Source of the DNA: Actinomycetota bacterium
GTDB taxonomy: Bacteria > Acidobacteriota > Blastocatellia > Chloracidobacteriales > Chloracidobacteriaceae
DNA length: 5,215 nucleotides
Direction: 5' to 3'
Assembly: GCA_013298335.1 (NCBI GenBank)
Contig: JAAFHI010000323.1
Coordinates: forward strand, 1-5,215
Shown: piece by piece, positions 1-5,199 of the stretch
Numbering within the stretch: the stretch's first letter is position 1
How the letters are laid out: each line of letters opens with the position of its first letter
Position numbers and translations under genes: made by a program
The notes under the pieces: generated by a model
Databases searched by the model: none
What the model saw: only the letters and a program-made list of their open reading frames with translations
What the model was told of the DNA's origin: nothing

Positions 1-82
1 AGTCAGTGGTCAGAGGTTGGAAAAAGAAAAAAAACTGACTACTGGCTGCTGGCTACTGACTACTGGCTGCTGGCCACTGATT
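1..82. repeat. Heptanucleotide repeat block A, with an inverted left copy
   Basis: Seven contiguous heptamers run from 34 to 82: ACTGACT, ACTGGCT, GCTGGCT, ACTGACT, ACTGGCT, GCTGGCC, ACTGATT. The first six form two copies of a 21-bp higher-order unit (34-54 and 55-75) that differ only in the last base. Positions 1-14 (AGTCAGT GGTCAGA) are the same heptamer family in the opposite orientation, so 1-7 is the exact reverse complement of 34-40. An A-rich tract (about 21-34) separates the two orientations. The array is cut by the window edge and probably continues leftwards. Heptamer tandem repeats of this kind are known as intergenic elements in several bacterial phyla; no coding role is implied. 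Confidence 0.9.
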
Positions 83-169
83 CCTGCAAAGAGGTTGCAA
101 AAAATCCCGATTTGAAGTTTTTTCCGAAATCCCGCGAATTTCGTCCTTCCAGAAAACGATTTGCGGCCT

Positions 170-246
170 ACTGACCACTGACCACTGACCACTGACCACT
201 GACCACTGACCACTGACTGCTGACTGCTGACCACTGACTGCTCCCC
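170..246. repeat. Heptanucleotide repeat block B (ACTGACC array)
   Basis: Six perfect ACTGACC units occupy 170-211. Four variants follow in strict 7-bp register: ACTGACT, GCTGACT, GCTGACC, ACTGACT (212-239). A decayed unit GCTCCCC (240-246) comes last. The variants reuse the ACTGACT and GCTGxxx forms of block A, so the two blocks share ancestry, but they are out of 7-bp phase with each other. The 87-bp spacer between them (83-169) is AT-richer and has no gene. It contains a small hairpin, CGAAAT at 125-130 pairing with ATTTCG at 138-143. The block ends only 18 bp before the ATG of the propeller gene, directly against its ribosome binding site at 248-253. Confidence 0.95.
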
Positions 247-264
247 GAAAGGACTCCTCAACCA

Positions 265-1359
265 ATGATCCGCTTCCGTCCGGCATCCGGCCTCTTTTCC
301 GTGATTGCCGTTTCCCTGCTGGCCGCCGCCGCCTTTGCCCAGACCGACAAACCGCTCGGCGCGCAGGGTTCGGCCAAAACCTACCCGAAACTGACGCTCG
401 ATCCGCGTGAAAAGCACTTTTCTTCCATCCGGCAACTGACGTTCGGCGGCGAAAACGCCGAAGCCTACTTTTCGTTCGACGGGAAAAAGCTGATTTTTCA
501 GTCCACCCGCGACGGCAAAGCCTGCGACCAGATTTATTCGATGGGCGCTGACGGCTCGAATCAGAAGCTTCTGAGCACCGGAACCGGTCGAACGACCTGC
601 GCCTATTTCCTCAAGGACGGAAAACACGTCATTTATTCGTCCACCCACCTGGGCGGGAAGGACTGCCCGCCGCGCCCCGATTTCTCGAAGGGGTACGTCT
701 GGGCGCTCTACCCGACCTACGACATCTTCGTTGCCGACGCCGACGGGAAAAACCCGAAACAACTCACGAATACGCCCGGCTACGACGCCGAGGCCACCGT
801 TTCACCCGACGGAAAGCATGTGATTTTCACCTCCGACCGGTCGGGCGACATCGAGTTGTACATTATGGACATTGACGGAAAGAATGTCCGCCAGGTGACC
901 AATACGCCGGGATACGACGGCGGCGCGTTTTTCTCGCACGACGGAAAGAAAATCGTCTGGCGGGCGAGCCGTCCCGAAGGCAAGGACCTGGAGTCCTACC
1001 AGAATCTGCTGAAAGAGCACCTGATCCGTCCGTCGACACTCGACATTTACGTCATGGACCTCGACGGCTCGCACGTCCAGCGGCTGACGAACAACGGGAA
1101 GGCGAATTTCGCCCCGTTTTTCACCCCCGACGACAAAAAGATCATCTTTTCATCCAACATGGACGACCCGAAGGGCCGCAACTTCGACCTCTATCTCGTC
1201 AACCTCGACGGAACGGGACTTGAACGGGTGACCTTCAACGATACCTTCGACGGTTTCCCGATGTTTTCGCCCGACGGCAAAAAGCTTGTCTTCTGCTCCA
1301 ACCGGAACGGCATCGCCGCCGGAGAGACGAATACGTTCATGGTGGACTGGAAACCGTAA
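265..1359 (+). CDS. Exported TolB-like six-bladed beta-propeller (PD40 repeats) protein
   Basis: This 364-residue protein begins with a Sec-type signal peptide: R3 and R5, a hydrophobic stretch at about 10-24, and an AFA-Q cleavage site near residue 25. It is therefore probably periplasmic or secreted. Six PD40/WD40-like blades are visible, each centred on an (S)PDGKxhhFxS-type motif at about residues 70-84, 115-128, 180-194, 224-239, 287-301 and 334-349, with DLDG-type turns between them. Six blades match the C-terminal propeller of TolB, but the N-terminal TolB domain is missing (only about 35 residues precede blade 1), and no tol or pal genes adjoin. The most similar neighbouring segments are TNTPGYDAE (168-176) and TNTPGYDGG (212-220). 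No catalytic triad of a prolyl oligopeptidase or S9 peptidase is seen. AAAGGA (248-253) lies 11 nt before the ATG and supports this start. The ligand is unknown; binding of protein or peptidoglycan is only an inference from the family. Confidence 0.88.
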   Translation: MIRFRPASGLFSVIAVSLLAAAAFAQTDKPLGAQGSAKTYPKLTLDPREKHFSSIRQLTFGGENAEAYFSFDGKKLIFQSTRDGKACDQIYSMGADGSNQKLLSTGTGRTTCAYFLKDGKHVIYSSTHLGGKDCPPRPDFSKGYVWALYPTYDIFVADADGKNPKQLTNTPGYDAEATVSPDGKHVIFTSDRSGDIELYIMDIDGKNVRQVTNTPGYDGGAFFSHDGKKIVWRASRPEGKDLESYQNLLKEHLIRPSTLDIYVMDLDGSHVQRLTNNGKANFAPFFTPDDKKIIFSSNMDDPKGRNFDLYLVNLDGTGLERVTFNDTFDGFPMFSPDGKKLVFCSNRNGIAAGETNTFMVDWKP

Positions 1360-1382
1360 CCGAAAATCCCGCCGGTACATTC

Positions 1383-1415
1383 AAGAACCCGCCGTTCCCG
1401 GCGGGTTCTTTTTTT
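1383..1415 (+). terminator. Rho-independent terminator of the propeller gene
   Basis: A perfect 12-bp stem, AAGAACCCGCCG (1383-1394) with CGGCGGGTTCTT (1399-1410), closes on a TTCC loop. It runs straight into seven T residues (1409-1415). It lies 24 nt after the stop codon. The T-tract is on one side only, so it should act for plus-strand transcription. A second, small perfect hairpin follows at once (GACGAA 1420-1425 with TTCGTC 1430-1435, loop ACGA), without a T-tract. Confidence 0.95.
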
Positions 1416-1530
1416 CCCCGACGAAACGATTCGTCCTGAAAAAAGGTGAAAAATACCGTGCCCAAATTCATTTTTTTGGATTAGTATCGAAGGACTGACA
1501 CAATCGTCACGTTTCGCCCTCGGTTCCCCC

Positions 1531-1556
1531 ACCCGAACGGCTTTCGGGTTCTTTTC
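1531..1556 (+). terminator. Attenuator-like hairpin in the leader of the carrier-like gene
   Basis: ACCCGAA (1531-1537) pairs with TTCGGGT (1543-1549) across a 5-nt loop, followed by TCTTTTC (1550-1556). It is a short GC-rich hairpin with a U-rich tail, 40 nt before the ATG at 1596 and about 115 nt after the preceding terminator. It may be a second, backup terminator for read-through from the propeller gene. If the promoter of the next gene lies before it, it could be an attenuator. No convincing -35/-10 pair is visible between 1416 and 1530, so the two readings cannot be separated here. Confidence 0.4.
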
Positions 1557-1595
1557 ATCGCGGTCCGGCCCTTCTTCCCCCACTGGAGGTGACCC

Positions 1596-2105
1596 ATGTT
1601 CCCCACCACGGATTCCGGCCTCAAACGCGATACGCTCGACCCCGCGGTCGTCGCCTCGCCCATTTTTGAACCCACGGCTGAATTCAAACCAGCCCCCGCC
1701 CCTCGACTTCGCCCCGATAAGACCCGCGATCGGGTTCTCCTGCTGGTTTCGGAATATTCCGGATTCACCACGGATCTGCTGGCCCTCCACCATCATCTTC
1801 GCCTGGACCTCGGATTCGATTCCGAAAAACTGGCCGAACTCTTTGCCGCGACTCTCGACGCCTTCCGTCTGCCGCGCGCGGAACACCATCTCCCGCGCGA
1901 TCTCGCCACCATCACCGACCTCATCCGCTTTGTTCGCAGCCGGATTCCGGCGGAAGGCTGCGTCACGCCGCCAACCCCGTCATCCCTTCGCGTCCTGGTG
2001 GAGTTCCAGAATCTCTTCGAGGACGTGGTCGCCCGCAACCGCAGCGGGTGTCCGGAAGTTTCAACCCATCTCTCGATTTCCAGAATTCCCGAGGAAAACG
2101 GCTAA
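1596..2105 (+). CDS. Small protein with an acyl-carrier-protein-like domain (orphan)
   Basis: The product has 169 residues. A proline-rich, probably disordered start (about 1-44) leads to a four-helix carrier-like segment (about 46-117). That segment reads LLLVSEYSGFTTDLL, then LDLGFDSEKLAELFA, then a helix ending in FRLP, then LATITDLIRFV. This order and spacing match the phosphopantetheine-binding (PP-binding) domain of the LGIDS/LGIDT subtype found in polyketide and polyunsaturated-fatty-acid synthases. The candidate prosthetic-group serine is Ser76 in D75-S76. The leucine or isoleucine usually after it is glutamate here. Residues 118-169 match nothing I recognise, although LRVLVEFQNLFEDVV (131-145) looks helical. 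A strong GGAGGTG (1585-1591) fixes the start. No ketosynthase, acyltransferase, phosphopantetheinyl transferase or adenylation gene lies nearby. The family call comes from reading motifs by eye; an alternative is an unrelated helical protein. Confidence 0.6.
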   Translation: MFPTTDSGLKRDTLDPAVVASPIFEPTAEFKPAPAPRLRPDKTRDRVLLLVSEYSGFTTDLLALHHHLRLDLGFDSEKLAELFAATLDAFRLPRAEHHLPRDLATITDLIRFVRSRIPAEGCVTPPTPSSLRVLVEFQNLFEDVVARNRSGCPEVSTHLSISRIPEENG

Positions 2106-2120
2106 CCGGTTCATTTTCTT

Positions 2121-2882
2121 CTAATTGGCGACGGTCGGATCGAATTTCCGTTCGGGTTCGGATGACCGCGCGTAAAAGGCTTCGAGTTCGCGGGCGACGG
2201 TCGTCCGTCCGGCGCGAAGCCGCTCGGCCAACATCGGCACCGCCGCCGTGGCGAGAAACGGCGGCGGGGCCACCACCGACCATTCCACCGGACGAAACAC
2301 CAGAATCCGCTCCACCGCCGGGACCAGCCCTGGAAAGGCGTCGCCGGTAAAAACCACCGGTGCGCGCGAAATTTCCGGCAGGGCGAGCATCTCCTCCAGC
2401 ACCGCGCTTCCCTCGCCCGATTGCGGAAGCCCGAACTCCGTGACATTTCCATTTCCCAAAGGCCGAAAAATCTGGGCGTGAACCTGGTCGCGATAGGCAA
2501 TGTTGACCACGCACAACAGCGCGTCCGGATCAGGGTGGTGAACTGCCCGCGCGACCGTTTCGAGCGTTGTGGCCGTGACGATCGGCAGCCCCAGCGGCTG
2601 GGCCAGGCCCTTGACCGTTGCCAGGCCGACGCGAATTCCCGTGAAACTGCCCGGACCGACCAGCGCGCCCACCGCGTCGAGGTCCTTCGGAGAAATTCCG
2701 ACCCGGTCGAGGATGTTCGCAATGTCCGACAGAATCAGGTGGGCCGTCGGACCGGGCGACTCGACGCCCATCTCGGCAATCAGCCGTTCGCCGCGCGCGA
2801 GGGCGAGGCCGTATCGGGAAGCGGACGTATCCACCACAAGAAAAAGGGGTTCTGAGGAAGGTGCCGGTTGCGTCATTTCCAC
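2121..2882 (-). CDS. tsaB: tRNA threonylcarbamoyladenosine biosynthesis protein TsaB
   Basis: TsaB is the non-catalytic ASKHA-fold partner of TsaD. With TsaE it supports transfer of the threonylcarbamoyl group to A37 of ANN-decoding tRNAs in the cytoplasm. The hallmark is GPGSFTGIRVGLATVKGLA at residues 76-94. It is preceded by the first strand FLVVDTS (14-20) and a histidine helix SPGPTAHLILSDI (42-54). A second strand, VVNIAYRDQVHAQIF (125-139), sits where most homologues have a DARxxEVY-type motif. FYAR (236-239) fits the usual C-terminal PxYxR region. At 253 residues it is slightly longer than E. coli TsaB (231). The longest frame starts with GTG at 2882; an ATG two codons inside (2876) is equally likely, since neither has a clear Shine-Dalgarno sequence. 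It converges with the upstream carrier-like gene, 15 bp between stops, and diverges from pfk. tsaD, tsaE and rimI are not adjacent. Confidence 0.93.
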   Translation of the reverse strand: MEMTQPAPSSEPLFLVVDTSASRYGLALARGERLIAEMGVESPGPTAHLILSDIANILDRVGISPKDLDAVGALVGPGSFTGIRVGLATVKGLAQPLGLPIVTATTLETVARAVHHPDPDALLCVVNIAYRDQVHAQIFRPLGNGNVTEFGLPQSGEGSAVLEEMLALPEISRAPVVFTGDAFPGLVPAVERILVFRPVEWSVVAPPPFLATAAVPMLAERLRAGRTTVARELEAFYARSSEPERKFDPTVAN

Positions 2883-2918
2883 AGGATAGCCCGGCGGCGC
2901 ATTCGCCGAAAAGGAGGA

Positions 2919-2924
2919 ATCATA
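2919..2924 (-). promoter_or_regulatory. Possible -10 box for tsaB
   Basis: Read on the minus strand this is TATGAT, five of six matches to the TATAAT consensus. It would start transcription near 2912, giving a leader of about 30 nt before the GTG at 2882. No good -35 hexamer is found at 16-18 bp, so the call is weak. A small hairpin (CGGCG, CATT loop, CGCCG on the plus strand, about 2892-2905) would fall in this leader. Confidence 0.3.
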
Positions 2925-2953
2925 AGTTGTCCTAATGCACCGGGGGATTTGTA

Positions 2954-2979
2954 TTGAAACTCACCTTTTTTGCTATACT
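2954..2979 (+). promoter_or_regulatory. Extended -10 promoter for the phosphofructokinase gene
   Basis: TATACT (2974-2979) is preceded by TG at 2971-2972 with one base between (TGC TATACT), the extended -10 arrangement used by sigma70-type polymerase. A TTGAAA lies at 2954-2959, but the 14-bp spacing is too short for a classical -35, so the extended -10 probably carries the promoter. Transcription should begin near 2986-2988, leaving a leader of about 90 nt to the ATG at 3077. Confidence 0.6.
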
Positions 2980-3076
2980 CTGACGCGACGACGAAACAAT
3001 CACCCGGTTCGTGACGGAATCCCCCGCCCTGTGCGGATCGGAGATTCGGAGAGTAAGTCTTTTTTCGGCTGACATC

Positions 3077-4117
3077 ATGGATATACGCACCATCGGAATT
3101 TTAACCGGCGGCGGTGACGCGCCAGGCTTGAACGCAGTCCTTCGGGCGGTCGTCCGACGCTCGATGCAGTTCGGCATTCGGGTACTGGGCGTTCACAACG
3201 GCTGGAACGGCCTCATCAACAGCAAAGTCGAACCGCTCACCCGCTACTCGATTTCCGGCATCCTCCCCCGGGGCGGCACGATTCTCGGAACCTCGCGCAC
3301 CAATCCGCTGGCTTCCGACGAACAACTCCAGCGCATTCACGAGAACTGGCGCAAGTACGGTCTTGACGCACTCATCGTGGTTGGCGGCGAAGGCACCCTG
3401 AGCGCCTCGCTCGCCATGCACCGCACCCAGCACCTCCCCATCGTCGGCGTCCCGAAAACCATCGACAACGACCTCAACGGCACCGACGTCACGTTCGGGT
3501 TCGACACCGCGCTGTCCATCGCGACCGAGGCCATCGACCGGCTGCACAGCACGGCGGAATCGCACGACCGCGTCATGGTCGTCGAAGTCATGGGCCGCCA
3601 CGCCGGCTGGATCGCCGCGGGGGCGGGCATCGCGGGCGGCGCGGACATCATTCTCGTTCCCGAACATCCCTTCCGGATCAGCGAAATCTGCAAGATTCTC
3701 AATCACCGGAAATCGCTCGGACGGTACTTTTCCATCGTGGTCGTGGCGGAAGACGCCCATCCGCACCCGGATGAACCGTTCCTTTCCGACGAGGAATCGA
3801 GTTCCATCTACCAGCACACCCGGCTCGGCGGCATCGGGCACCTGCTCGGCAAGAAAATCGAACAGATGACCGGCATCGAAACCCGCGTCACGGTTCTCGG
3901 CTACACCCAGCGCGGCGGCGCGCCCACGGCCTACGACCGGCTGCTCGCCACACGCCTCGGCATCAAGGCGGTGGACATGGTCCGGGCGGGCGAATTCGGA
4001 CGCATGGCCTCCCTGCGCGGCACGAAAATGGTCTCCGTCCCGATCGAGGAAGCCGTCGAAAGCATCAAGACGCTCGACGACGACCTGTATGAAGTCGCCA
4101 AGGTCTTTTTCGGATAG
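3077..4117 (+). CDS. pfkA: 6-phosphofructokinase, mixed-substrate group III type
   Basis: The enzyme phosphorylates fructose 6-phosphate to the 1,6-bisphosphate in glycolysis, in the cytoplasm. From the ATG at 3077 it has 346 residues, normal for the short single-domain-pair PFK family. Visible motifs are TGGGDAPGLNA (10-20), GGEGT (103-107), PKTIDND (126-132) with catalytic Asp130, MGRHAGW (172-178), VPEHPF (194-199) and LGYTQRGGAPTAYDR (274-288). Gly106 and Lys127 occupy the positions equivalent to E. coli 104 and 124. Lys is typical of PPi-using and group III enzymes, while Gly at the first site is typical of ATP users, so ATP is the likelier donor. The open frame reaches back to a GTG at 3011, but those 22 residues have no family counterpart; the ATG gives the standard N-terminus directly before strand IGILTGGG. 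Neither start has a good Shine-Dalgarno; GGAGAG (3048-3053) is 23 nt from the ATG. The gene has its own promoter and terminator. Confidence 0.93.
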   Translation: MDIRTIGILTGGGDAPGLNAVLRAVVRRSMQFGIRVLGVHNGWNGLINSKVEPLTRYSISGILPRGGTILGTSRTNPLASDEQLQRIHENWRKYGLDALIVVGGEGTLSASLAMHRTQHLPIVGVPKTIDNDLNGTDVTFGFDTALSIATEAIDRLHSTAESHDRVMVVEVMGRHAGWIAAGAGIAGGADIILVPEHPFRISEICKILNHRKSLGRYFSIVVVAEDAHPHPDEPFLSDEESSSIYQHTRLGGIGHLLGKKIEQMTGIETRVTVLGYTQRGGAPTAYDRLLATRLGIKAVDMVRAGEFGRMASLRGTKMVSVPIEEAVESIKTLDDDLYEVAKVFFG

Positions 4118-4151
4118 CGAGCGCGTCCGCTCACACCGTAGAATCCCCGCC

Positions 4152-4190
4152 CCGGCGGTCGTTTTCCAGAACGGCCGCCGGTGGTATTTT
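4152..4190 (+). terminator. Intrinsic terminator after the phosphofructokinase gene
   Basis: CCGGCGGTCGTT (4152-4163) pairs with AACGGCCGCCGG (4170-4181), a 12-bp stem with one U-G wobble and a 6-nt loop TTCCAG. The tail TGGTATTTT (4182-4190) is only partly T-rich, so strength is uncertain. A smaller hairpin lies just before it, right after the stop codon (GAGCG 4119-4123 with CGCTC 4128-4132). Confidence 0.7.
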
Positions 4191-4263
4191 GGGCTGAATT
4201 AAAAGTTCCCCGGATTCGCTCGAAGACTCGCATCATCCGGGGCTACGGGCGTTTCCCAGCCCG
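4191..4263. repeat. Palindromic intergenic element, possibly REP-like
   Basis: Two neighbouring hairpins are visible: CCCCGGA (4208-4214) with TCCGGGG (4236-4242) over a 21-nt loop, and CGGGC (4246-4250) with GCCCG (4259-4263) over 8 nt. GGGCTG (4191-4196) can instead pair with CAGCCC (4257-4262), enclosing the first hairpin and competing with the second. There is no T-tract, so it is not a plain terminator. The structure resembles extragenic palindromes that are often dispersed in genomes, but only one copy is present here, so repetition is not shown. Confidence 0.4.
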
Positions 4264-4338
4264 CGTGGGTAGTCAGTTCGGTTCTAGAATCCGTCCCCAC
4301 AAAATCCGCCTAGATCAGCCCAAAGGACACCTTCTTTT

Positions 4339-4959
4339 ATGAACCGCATCGGCCACAACTTTACGGTCGAGAAATATCTTGAGTTTGAACGCGCCAGTGA
4401 AGAACGACACGAATTCCTGGACGGCGTTCTTTTCGAAAAGGGCAGCGAGAGTCCGGAACACAGCGATATATCGACCAATTTGGTAGTCGCGATTGGGAAT
4501 CAACTGCGTGAAACTTCCGGCAGAGTTCGTGGAAAAGGAACATTGGTTCAGGTTGGACCGGTTTCTCCCAATCGGACCACGGGAATGTTCGCTTACCCCG
4601 ACATCGTCATCATTTGCGGCGAACCGCAATATCATGACCAACGGCGGGACATTCTTCTCAATCCGTCAGTCATCATCGAAGTGCTTTCGGAGGGAACCGA
4701 ACTTTTTGACCGGAGCGAAAAGTTCAAACGGTATCGCGACTGGCTGCCGTCTCTGACCGACTACATCCTCGTTTCGCAAACCGCCCCGCTGGTGGAACAT
4801 TTCACGCGCAAGAAAGGCCCGATCTGGGAACTTCACCCGGTTTCCGGGCTCGATTCCGAAGTCGGAATTCCATCCCTCAACTGTTCGCTGAAGCTGTCGG
4901 ACGTCTACTTCCGGATTGAATTTCCTCCCACGGAGACTGAAACGGAAGACGAGGAATAG
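4339..4959 (+). CDS. Uma2-family PD-(D/E)XK endonuclease-like protein (DUF820)
   Basis: This 206-residue protein has the usual Uma2 layout: an N-terminal helix region EKYLEFERASEERHEFLDG (11-29), a conserved His41 in PEHSDISTNL, the YPDIVI strand (86-91) with Asp88, and VIIEVLSEGT (111-120) with Glu114. Next come DRSEKFKRYRDWLPSLTDYIL (124-144) with candidate Lys128, then the C-terminal strands VEHFTR and WELHPVSG. Asp88, Glu114 and a downstream Lys fit the restriction-endonuclease-like active site. Members are usually single small proteins present in many copies per genome, and their substrate is generally not established. The tail is acidic (ETETEDEE). AAAGGA (4322-4327) lies 11 nt before the ATG. 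A TAGAAT at 4285-4290 could be a -10 box but lacks a -35. No methylase, antitoxin or transposase adjoins. A decayed relative follows it in the same frame. Confidence 0.9.
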   Translation: MNRIGHNFTVEKYLEFERASEERHEFLDGVLFEKGSESPEHSDISTNLVVAIGNQLRETSGRVRGKGTLVQVGPVSPNRTTGMFAYPDIVIICGEPQYHDQRRDILLNPSVIIEVLSEGTELFDRSEKFKRYRDWLPSLTDYILVSQTAPLVEHFTRKKGPIWELHPVSGLDSEVGIPSLNCSLKLSDVYFRIEFPPTETETEDEE

Positions 4960-4993
4960 CCCTCCGTTGCGGCAAAACGGCACCCGCTGAACC

Positions 4994-5013
4994 GTTCCGC
5001 TTCCCGGAACTTT
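4994..5013 (+). terminator. Weak hairpin downstream of uma2
   Basis: GTTCCG (4994-4999) pairs with CGGAAC (5005-5010) over a CTTCC loop and is followed by only TTT. It may end uma2 transcription, 35 nt after the stop codon, but the T-tract is too short for a confident call. Confidence 0.25.
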
Positions 5014-5049
5014 GAACATCCGTTCATCGTACGCGCGCGCGATCCTTAA

Positions 5050-5199
5050 TATATATGCAGGGAAACCGGTCAGCCGCCCAACCCTTTCCGCGGCGGTGTC
5101 CGGGAACTTCATCCAGCATCCGGGTTCGAAGTCGTGGTGGAAACCAAAAAAATCCATCATTCGCTCAAACCCGCCGAAAAATACCGCCACATCGAATTT
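5050..5199 (+). pseudogene. Remnant of a second Uma2-like C-terminus
   Basis: In the frame starting at 5050 the sequence encodes RELHPASGFEVVVETKK, then IHHSLKPAEKYRHIEF. This aligns without gaps to residues 164-195 of the intact Uma2 protein just upstream. Identities include ELHPxSG, SLK, Tyr and IEF, about 14 of 32 by eye. At DNA level 5102-5129 matches 4826-4853 at about 23 of 28 bases, with a constant 276-bp offset kept to 5199. Weaker similarity reaches back to about 5050 (YI, ET and F in the same order as YILVSQT...F, allowing short codon deletions). An in-frame TAA at 5047-5049 cuts it off, and no Uma2 core (the Asp, Glu and Lys region) is present. After the IEF the frame continues open to the window edge instead of ending in the acidic tail. 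It is most likely a decayed tandem or paralogous copy; a live gene starting at the GTG at 5134 is the alternative. Confidence 0.5.

Noticed and set aside
170..239. CRISPR-like array
   Set aside because: The repeats are 7 bp and contiguous, with no unique spacers between them, and no cas gene is present.
10..762. A 250-codon open frame on the minus strand covering the repeats and the start of the propeller gene
   Set aside because: Its C-terminal part is the heptamer array read as repeated SVVSGQW-type peptides and the rest is antisense to a well-supported exported protein. It has no family motif.
2086..2120. Possible shared terminator between the convergent carrier-like gene and tsaB
   Set aside because: There is an 8-bp palindrome AACCGGTT (2104-2111) followed by a T-rich stretch, but no stem longer than a few base pairs with a loop can be drawn on either strand.
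1963..2722. Long arginine- and serine-rich frames overlapping tsaB
   Set aside because: They are out-of-frame readings of GC-rich tsaB codons. The peptide composition is skewed and TsaB itself has clear family motifs.
2935..3072. A 45-codon plus-strand frame in the tsaB-pfk gap, with AAGGAGG at 2911-2917 upstream
   Set aside because: The purine stretch is 17 nt before the ATG, too far to act as its binding site. The frame spans the pfk promoter, and the peptide is arginine-rich with no recognisable motif. The same bases fit a minus-strand -10 region better.
3011..3076. GTG start for phosphofructokinase
   Set aside because: The added 22 residues have no counterpart in the family, there is no binding site before the GTG, and the ATG at 3077 gives the standard N-terminus.
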